Source: Pseudoduganella flava
Lineage (GTDB): Bacteria; Pseudomonadota; Gammaproteobacteria; Burkholderiales; Burkholderiaceae_D
DNA length: 64,000 nt
Assembly: GCF_007830495.1 (NCBI RefSeq)
Contig: NZ_VLKW01000002.1
Coordinates: 580,270 to 644,269, forward strand
Direction: 5' to 3'
Made by a program: the position numbers and the translations under genes. This document shows, piece by piece, positions 59,169 through 64,000 of this stretch. The notes beneath the pieces were generated by a model. That model was given only the letters and a program-made list of their open reading frames with translations. It was not told where the DNA came from and did no database searches. Each line of letters starts with the position of its first letter. The stretch's first letter is position 1.

Positions 59169-62000
59169 ATGACCCATCCCATCCATCGCTACTTCACCCG
59201 CTCGGCGGCGTTCGCACTGCTGCTGGCGCCGGGGCTCGTGTTCGCCCAGCAGCAGGCGCAGCCCGCGCCCGACGCCGCGCCGCCGGCCAGCGAGGCGCAA
59301 GACCCGGCCGCCGTCGTCATCGTCACCGGCGTGACGCAGGCGACGACGAAAAAGAACGCGACGTTCTCTATCAACACGCTGGGCTCCGAAGAGATCCAGA
59401 AGCTCGCGCCGATGAGCACCGCCGACCTGCTGGCGAACTTCCCCGGCATTTATTCGGAGGGCAGCAGCGCGGGGGAAGCCAGCAACAACATCACCGTGCG
59501 CGGCTTGCCCGTTACGGGCGGCTATCGCTTCGCGCCCCAGCTGATCGACGGCCTTCCGGCCTACGAGGAGCCGGAAGCGCCGTTCATGAACAACGACGTG
59601 TTCGTGCGCGACGACCTGATGACCGAAAGCGTGGAACTGGTCAAGGGCGGCCCGGGCGGCATCCTGTACTCGAACGGCCTGGGCGCTACCGTCAACCACG
59701 TCACGCGCACCGGCGGCGCCGCGCTGGCCGGCGGCTACAAGATCAAATACGCGGACTATGGCTTCATCCGGCAGGATGCGTTCGTATCCGGCCCGCTGAG
59801 CAAGAATGTGACCGGTGCGATCGGCGGCTTCTACCGGCGCAGCAATGGCATCCGCGATACCGGCTACACGGCCGACCGCGGCGGCCAGGTGCGCGGCAAC
59901 CTGGTCTACACGAGCGACGATCGCAAGACCATGCTGCGCCTCGATGCGCTGCTGATCAACGACCGCACGGCGTTCTACCAGAACCTGCCGATCTCCGTGC
60001 CACGCTTCACGCAAAGCGGCACGCCGGCCAATCCCACGAAGATCGACCAGGATACGATCCAGCCGCTGGGCATCGACTTCGCGCACGGTACCACCGCTTC
60101 GCCGTACAACCGCCGCTTCGACATGATCGGCGAATACGGCAGCCGGACGATCGACCAGGCGGACGGCATCCACCCCGACTTCCGGATGCTGACGTTGAGC
60201 GGCTCGCGTGAACTGGGCGGCGGCTGGAAGGTATCGAGCGGCTTGCGCCACACGACGGGCAGCAACGGCTTCAACGGCGTCTTCACGGGCAACGACACGG
60301 CGTCGGCCACCGGCTTCCTGAATGCCCGCTACCAGAACGACGTGGTGTCGCCCGCGCATGGCGCGGCGCTGGCGTGCAACCTGACCAATGCGAAGCTGGT
60401 CGGATTCTTCAACATCCCGTCCGCCAATGCGTGCGGCGCCTACGCGAACATCAGCCGCGAAGAGTTCATCGGCAAGTACGCGAAGGCCACGGGTGTGGCG
60501 GCGCGCTATCGCGACGGCGGCGGGGCGGTGCCGGCCAACGCCTACCTGAACTTCCTGATCCCGTTCATCGCCGACGTCGATGCGTCCAGCACGTCGCTGG
60601 ACCTGAAGGCGCAGAAGTCATTCGAACTGCAGGGCCGGCACGACCTGACGTTCGGCGCCTACAAGAGCCGTTACCACTATGCGCCGAACTTCCAGCAGGC
60701 GCTGCTCGTCACGGACGGCACCAACCAGTCCCGCCTCGTCGACCTGGTCGCCGTCGATGCGCAGGGCAACCAGGTCGGGCCCAGCCTGACGCAGGGCGGC
60801 GCGATCCTGCCCGGCTGGGGCGGATTCGTCAGCGATATCCGGGCCAACGGCAACGCGGCCTACCTGCTGGACCACTGGGAAACGCTCGGCAGCAAGCTGA
60901 AGATCGATGGCGGCGTGCGGTGGCAGAACGTCAAGGCCGACGTGGTGCGGCGCAATCGGGACGTCATCACCGACCTGACGCCGGCGGGCATCACGGTCGG
61001 CTCGACCGGCGACACGACGGCCGACAACGAAGTGAGCCTGCCCGGCGAAGCACACCGGCTCGGCGAGACGTACCACGGCTTCGGCTGGTCGCTGGGCGCC
61101 AACTACAGCTTCAGCAAGGCGTTTGCCGTGTACGGCCTGGCGTCGAACTCGTTCCGGTTGCCCAGCCTGCAGGACTTGAACGACCTCTCCACGGCAGGGG
61201 CGACCGTCGTCAACGGCCAGACGGTGTCCGTCAGCGCGGTGGAGCACATCCGCCAGTACGAGGTGGGCCTGCGTTACCTCACGCGGCCGTTCGGCGCGGC
61301 GGTGGCGGCGTTCTACAACAACTTCTCGCCGCGCAGCGCCGTCAACATCTACAAGGACATCGAGTCGGCGCAATGCTCGACGGTGGGCGGCGTCACGCAG
61401 ATCAATTCGTGCCCGGACGTGGCGCAGCTGTACAAGCGCGGCATCCGCAACGTCGGCGCGGAAGTGGAGCTGTCCTGGCGGCCGCACGCGATCGAAGGGC
61501 TTGAACTGAAAGGCAATATCGTCGTGCAGCGGCCGGAGGTGAAGGGCGCCAACTACACGATCACGCAGGAGGACAAGGACCCGCAGGGCGTGATCACCGG
61601 CTACCATTACGTGCGCATCAGCGAGGATGGCCGGCGCCCGCGCCGGCTGCCGAAAATGATGTTCAACTTCATGCCGTCCTTCGACCTGAAGCCGCTGACC
61701 GACATCCCCGTCAGCGTGTACGCGCAATACCAGCATTACGGCTCGCGCTTCTCGGAGGCGAGCGACAACAACGTGACGCTGTACCCGGCGTATCACATCG
61801 TCAATGCCGGGGCGCAGTACCAGATCACGGACCGCCTGAACGCGCACCTGCACGTGGCGAACCTGACGAACCAGTTATCGTTCACGGAAGGCGACCCGCT
61901 GTTCAACGACCTGCTGTCGCCGGACGGCACGCGCAACCGGGGCGTGGCGCGGCCGCTGTTCGGCCGGACCATTCGGTTCAGCCTGACGTATATGTTCTGA
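59169..62000 (+). CDS. TonB-dependent outer-membrane receptor
   Basis: A 943-residue receptor. A signal (SAAFALLLAPGLVFAQQQ) is followed by a plug domain (IVTGVTQATTKKNATFSIN, then ADLLANFPGIYSEGSSAGEA ... TVRGLPVTGG). A 22-strand barrel follows, ending FGRTIRFSLTYMF with the terminal aromatic typical of outer-membrane proteins. The TonB box is not obvious. AAAAGGAGA lies upstream of the ATG; an ATG five bases earlier is out of frame. Position and operator 3 imply it imports fructan oligosaccharides. Confidence 0.94.
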   Translation: MTHPIHRYFTRSAAFALLLAPGLVFAQQQAQPAPDAAPPASEAQDPAAVVIVTGVTQATTKKNATFSINTLGSEEIQKLAPMSTADLLANFPGIYSEGSSAGEASNNITVRGLPVTGGYRFAPQLIDGLPAYEEPEAPFMNNDVFVRDDLMTESVELVKGGPGGILYSNGLGATVNHVTRTGGAALAGGYKIKYADYGFIRQDAFVSGPLSKNVTGAIGGFYRRSNGIRDTGYTADRGGQVRGNLVYTSDDRKTMLRLDALLINDRTAFYQNLPISVPRFTQSGTPANPTKIDQDTIQPLGIDFAHGTTASPYNRRFDMIGEYGSRTIDQADGIHPDFRMLTLSGSRELGGGWKVSSGLRHTTGSNGFNGVFTGNDTASATGFLNARYQNDVVSPAHGAALACNLTNAKLVGFFNIPSANACGAYANISREEFIGKYAKATGVAARYRDGGGAVPANAYLNFLIPFIADVDASSTSLDLKAQKSFELQGRHDLTFGAYKSRYHYAPNFQQALLVTDGTNQSRLVDLVAVDAQGNQVGPSLTQGGAILPGWGGFVSDIRANGNAAYLLDHWETLGSKLKIDGGVRWQNVKADVVRRNRDVITDLTPAGITVGSTGDTTADNEVSLPGEAHRLGETYHGFGWSLGANYSFSKAFAVYGLASNSFRLPSLQDLNDLSTAGATVVNGQTVSVSAVEHIRQYEVGLRYLTRPFGAAVAAFYNNFSPRSAVNIYKDIESAQCSTVGGVTQINSCPDVAQLYKRGIRNVGAEVELSWRPHAIEGLELKGNIVVQRPEVKGANYTITQEDKDPQGVITGYHYVRISEDGRRPRRLPKMMFNFMPSFDLKPLTDIPVSVYAQYQHYGSRFSEASDNNVTLYPAYHIVNAGAQYQITDRLNAHLHVANLTNQLSFTEGDPLFNDLLSPDGTRNRGVARPLFGRTIRFSLTYMF

Positions 62001-62012
62001 CAAGGTTGGAAA

Positions 62013-62045
62013 CCGGGCAACGCGGAGTGCACCTGCGTTGCCCGG
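62013..62045. terminator. hairpin between receptor and udk
   Basis: A perfect 11-base stem, CCGGGCAACGC / GCGTTGCCCGG, with an 11-base loop lies between two convergent genes. It has no T-tract, so it may act as a bidirectional end helped by rho. Confidence 0.6.
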
Positions 62046-62090
62046 GTGCGCCGCCGGCGCGAGCGGGTGTGATCCGGATGACCTGCGGGC

Positions 62091-62738
62091 TCAGGGCCGT
62101 TGCAATCGCAACTGCCCGATCACGCTTGCCACCTTGGTCGTGATGACATCGACCGCGGGATCATTGGCCCCGTGCGGCAGGATGACATCGGCCTCGCGCT
62201 TGGTGGGCTCGATGAACTGCTTGTGCATCGGGCGCACCGTTTCCAGGTACTGGTTGACGATGCTGTCCATCGTGCGGCCACGCTCGGCGATGTCGCGCTG
62301 CATGCGGCGGATGAAGCGCACGTCGGCGGCAGTGTCGACGAAGATCTTCAGCGACATCATGTCGCGCAGATCCGCGTCGTACAGCGCGAACAGGCCTTCG
62401 ATCACGATGACGGGGGCGGGCTTGACGAGGATCGTCTGGTCGGAGCGGTTGTCGATCGTGAAATCGTAGACCGGCATCGCGATCGTTTCGCCATTGCGCA
62501 GCGCCTGGACGTGCTGGACGAGCAGCGGCCAGTCGAACGCCTGCGGATGGTCGTAGTTCTGCTTGCGGCGCACCTCGGGGGGAAGGTCGGACTGGTCGCG
62601 GTAGTAATCGTCCTGCATCACCACCGAGACCATGTCCGTGCCGAACGACGTCAGCACCTGCTGGGTTACCGTTGACTTGCCACTGCCGCTTCCGCCAGCT
62701 ACTCCGATGACAAACGGAAGGTAAGAAATCTCATTCAT
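62091..62738 (-). CDS. udk: uridine kinase
   Basis: A 215-residue uridine/cytidine kinase of pyrimidine salvage. P-loop GVAGGSGSGKSTVTQQ, then MQDDYYRD, NYDHPQAFDW, and VIVIEGLFALYD. The remainder (RRMQRDIAERGRTMDSIVNQYLETVRPMHKQFIEPTKREADVI) is the family's lid and C-terminal part. It converges on the receptor gene. Confidence 0.97.
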   Translation of the reverse strand: MNEISYLPFVIGVAGGSGSGKSTVTQQVLTSFGTDMVSVVMQDDYYRDQSDLPPEVRRKQNYDHPQAFDWPLLVQHVQALRNGETIAMPVYDFTIDNRSDQTILVKPAPVIVIEGLFALYDADLRDMMSLKIFVDTAADVRFIRRMQRDIAERGRTMDSIVNQYLETVRPMHKQFIEPTKREADVILPHGANDPAVDVITTKVASVIGQLRLQRP

Positions 62739-62844
62739 CCCCGCATGATACCGGAGCGGCGCCCGAACCGACAGGGCCGCCGCCGAATATTGCCGTGTGC
62801 GGCAATCCCGCCACGCCTGCCGCGTTCCTGCCCGGCAGTACGGT

Positions 62845-63576
62845 TCAGGTAGCGCGGCGCGCCAGCCACGACTCGAACAGGACCCGGTTCTCCGGCCGGG
62901 TCAGCGGGTACAGGCCGATGATCGTCGCACCGTTGCGCACCTGTTCCAGCACGAATTCCTCGTAGCGTTCCATGTCCACGGCCTCCGCCGCGATCTCCTC
63001 GGCCAGGTGAGCGGGAATGCACACCACGCCGTCGTCGTCGCCGACCATGATATCGCCCGGATAGACGGGCACGCCGCCGCAGCCGATGGGCGCATTGATG
63101 TCCAGCGCGTGGTGGCGGATCAGGTTCGTCGGCGCGGACGGACCCGCGCACCACGCCGGAATATCGAGGGCGGCGATGCCGCTGGCGTCGCGCAAGCCGC
63201 CGTCGGTGACGATGCCGGCCACGCCCCGCACCTGCATGCGGGTCGCCAGGATGCTGCCGGCGGAGGCGACCGACGCGTCGCCCCGGCAATCCATCACCAG
63301 CACGGCGCCGGGCGGGATTTCCTCGACGGCCAGGCGTTGTGGATGGCGCGGATCGCGGAACACGTCCAGGCCGTCGAGATCCTCGCGGGCCGGGATGTAG
63401 CGCAGCGTGTAGGCCGGGCCCACCATCCGCTGGCCGGTCTTGAGTGGCCGGGCGCCCTGCAGGAACGTGTTGCGCAGGCCGCGCTTGTACAGCAACGTCG
63501 TCAGGGTCGAGGTGGCGATGGTCTTCAGGATGTCCAGCGTGGCCGGTGCCACGGCGGTCGTGGTGCGGGCGCTCAT
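62845..63576 (-). CDS. RraA-family protein
   Basis: A 243-residue RraA/HMG-aldolase-like protein. Family motifs are GPAYTLRYIP, ATRMQVRGVAGIVTDGGLRD and VYPGDIMVGDDDGVVCIP. Related proteins inhibit RNase E, or are class II aldolases of the HMG/CHA type (metal site GGLRD...D). Its tight link to a polysaccharide-lyase-like gene favours a role in sugar-acid breakdown over RNase control, but this is inference. The start overlaps that gene's stop (ATGA). Confidence 0.85.
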   Translation of the reverse strand: MSARTTTAVAPATLDILKTIATSTLTTLLYKRGLRNTFLQGARPLKTGQRMVGPAYTLRYIPAREDLDGLDVFRDPRHPQRLAVEEIPPGAVLVMDCRGDASVASAGSILATRMQVRGVAGIVTDGGLRDASGIAALDIPAWCAGPSAPTNLIRHHALDINAPIGCGGVPVYPGDIMVGDDDGVVCIPAHLAEEIAAEAVDMERYEEFVLEQVRNGATIIGLYPLTRPENRVLFESWLARRAT

Positions 63577-64000
63577 TGGGAGGTGCCCTCACGCTGGAAG
63601 ACCGTATTGCTGAACCGTATCCGGCTGCTGTCGATGTGGTGCAGCCGATAATATTCTTCCCACTTCAGCGGATCGGTCGTGTGCTGGCCCGTGGCCGGGT
63701 CGAGCGCCTGCAGGTAGTCGCCGAACTTGAAGTAGACGTCGCTGCTGTCCGACTGGACCTTCTGCCGCACGGTGCGCGTGCCGCCGTCCGCGTCGGTAAG
63801 CGCGATGCTGACGTCGCCGGCCTCGAAGCGGATATCGAGCCCGAACGTGCCGCCCGAGCGGACGGTCCCAAGCGGCATGCCCGTTTCGACGCCGTTGGTG
63901 CCGGTCCACCGCAGCAGGATATCGAACACGCCGTTGTTGTTCTTGCCATCGGCGCCCAGGCAGTCGGCGGTATCCTGCACATACACTTTCAGCACGGTGC
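63573..64000 (-). CDS. polysaccharide lyase-like protein, 5' end outside window
   Basis: The C-terminal 142 codons of a gene entering from the right edge. It reads VLKVYVQDTADCLGADGKNN, then FGLDIRFEAGDVSIALTD, then VYFKFGDYLQALDPATG. The beta-strand pattern and the YFKFGDYLQ end resemble alginate-lyase-2/PL7-type jelly rolls, whose usual end is YFKAGxYNQ. The N-terminus and most catalytic residues are outside the window. It overlaps the RraA-family gene by four bases. Confidence 0.6.
   Translation of the reverse strand, partial: TVLKVYVQDTADCLGADGKNNNGVFDILLRWTGTNGVETGMPLGTVRSGGTFGLDIRFEAGDVSIALTDADGGTRTVRQKVQSDSSDVYFKFGDYLQALDPATGQHTTDPLKWEEYYRLHHIDSSRIRFSNTVFQREGTSQ

Overview
The window is high-GC and gene-dense. 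Gene content and sequence style suggest a betaproteobacterium of the Oxalobacteraceae (Massilia, Duganella or Pseudoduganella type). Supporting signs are the smpB-ratA-rnfH neighbourhood, divergent ppsR/ppsA, guaB-guaA, DUF4124 and FlgO-type proteins, a PEP-CTERM protein, and GGGTCAGACCC-type intergenic palindromes. The genus is an inference from style and gene order, not from a marker gene.

Layout. 1-1758: two unrecognised minus-strand genes, the first running off the left edge. 1819-5352: ppsR diverging from ppsA, a regulator and its target enzyme. 5560-8522: NfeD/SPFH membrane pair, a DUF4259 protein and an exported protein. 8523-8866: two copies of a long palindrome. 8867-12416: sirtuin, DUF1349, two lipoproteins, a small membrane protein and smpB. 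12520-14301: ratA, rnfH, an XRE regulator with its own operator-like repeat, and a DUF4124 protein. 14467-17625: guaB and guaA. The last ~475 bases of guaA change codon style, and they are followed by an AT-richer accessory stretch (17626-19815) holding an unrecognised coiled-coil gene and a decayed histidine kinase. 19816-28607: exported M1 aminopeptidase, PEP-CTERM protein, Tat-exported hydrolase diverging from an AraC regulator, and a GGDEF-EAL protein. 28627-35877: a tripartite RND efflux system with its TetR repressor; two matching operators lie on the two promoters. 37086-40480: proVWX osmoprotectant importer behind a long leader. 40512-46457: patatin-like membrane protein, ricin-type lectin and chemoreceptor. 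46811-49245: OsmC-YcaO fusion and a small partner protein. 49442-62000: a fructan/fructoside utilisation locus. 62091-64000: udk, an RraA-like protein and the end of a polysaccharide-lyase-like gene.

The most coherent system is 49442-62000. A LacI regulator is joined by overlapping stop/start codons to an ABC sugar importer (binding protein, two permeases; the ATPase lies further on). Then come two beta-fructosidase-superfamily hydrolases (one predicted cytoplasmic, one exported with an N-terminal LamG-like domain), a PfkB sugar kinase and a TonB-dependent receptor. Three near-identical 15-bp sites (TGACAACGTTGGACA and one variant) precede lacI, the exported hydrolase and the receptor. They define a local regulon for fructan capture, outer- and inner-membrane import, cleavage and phosphorylation.

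No tRNA, rRNA, CRISPR array, intact insertion sequence or integrase was seen. No clearly new multigene system was found. The best candidates for undescribed biology are the orphan gene at 18100 beside a possibly recombined guaA end, the paired palindromes at 8545 and 8731, and the structured leader ahead of the OsmC-YcaO gene.
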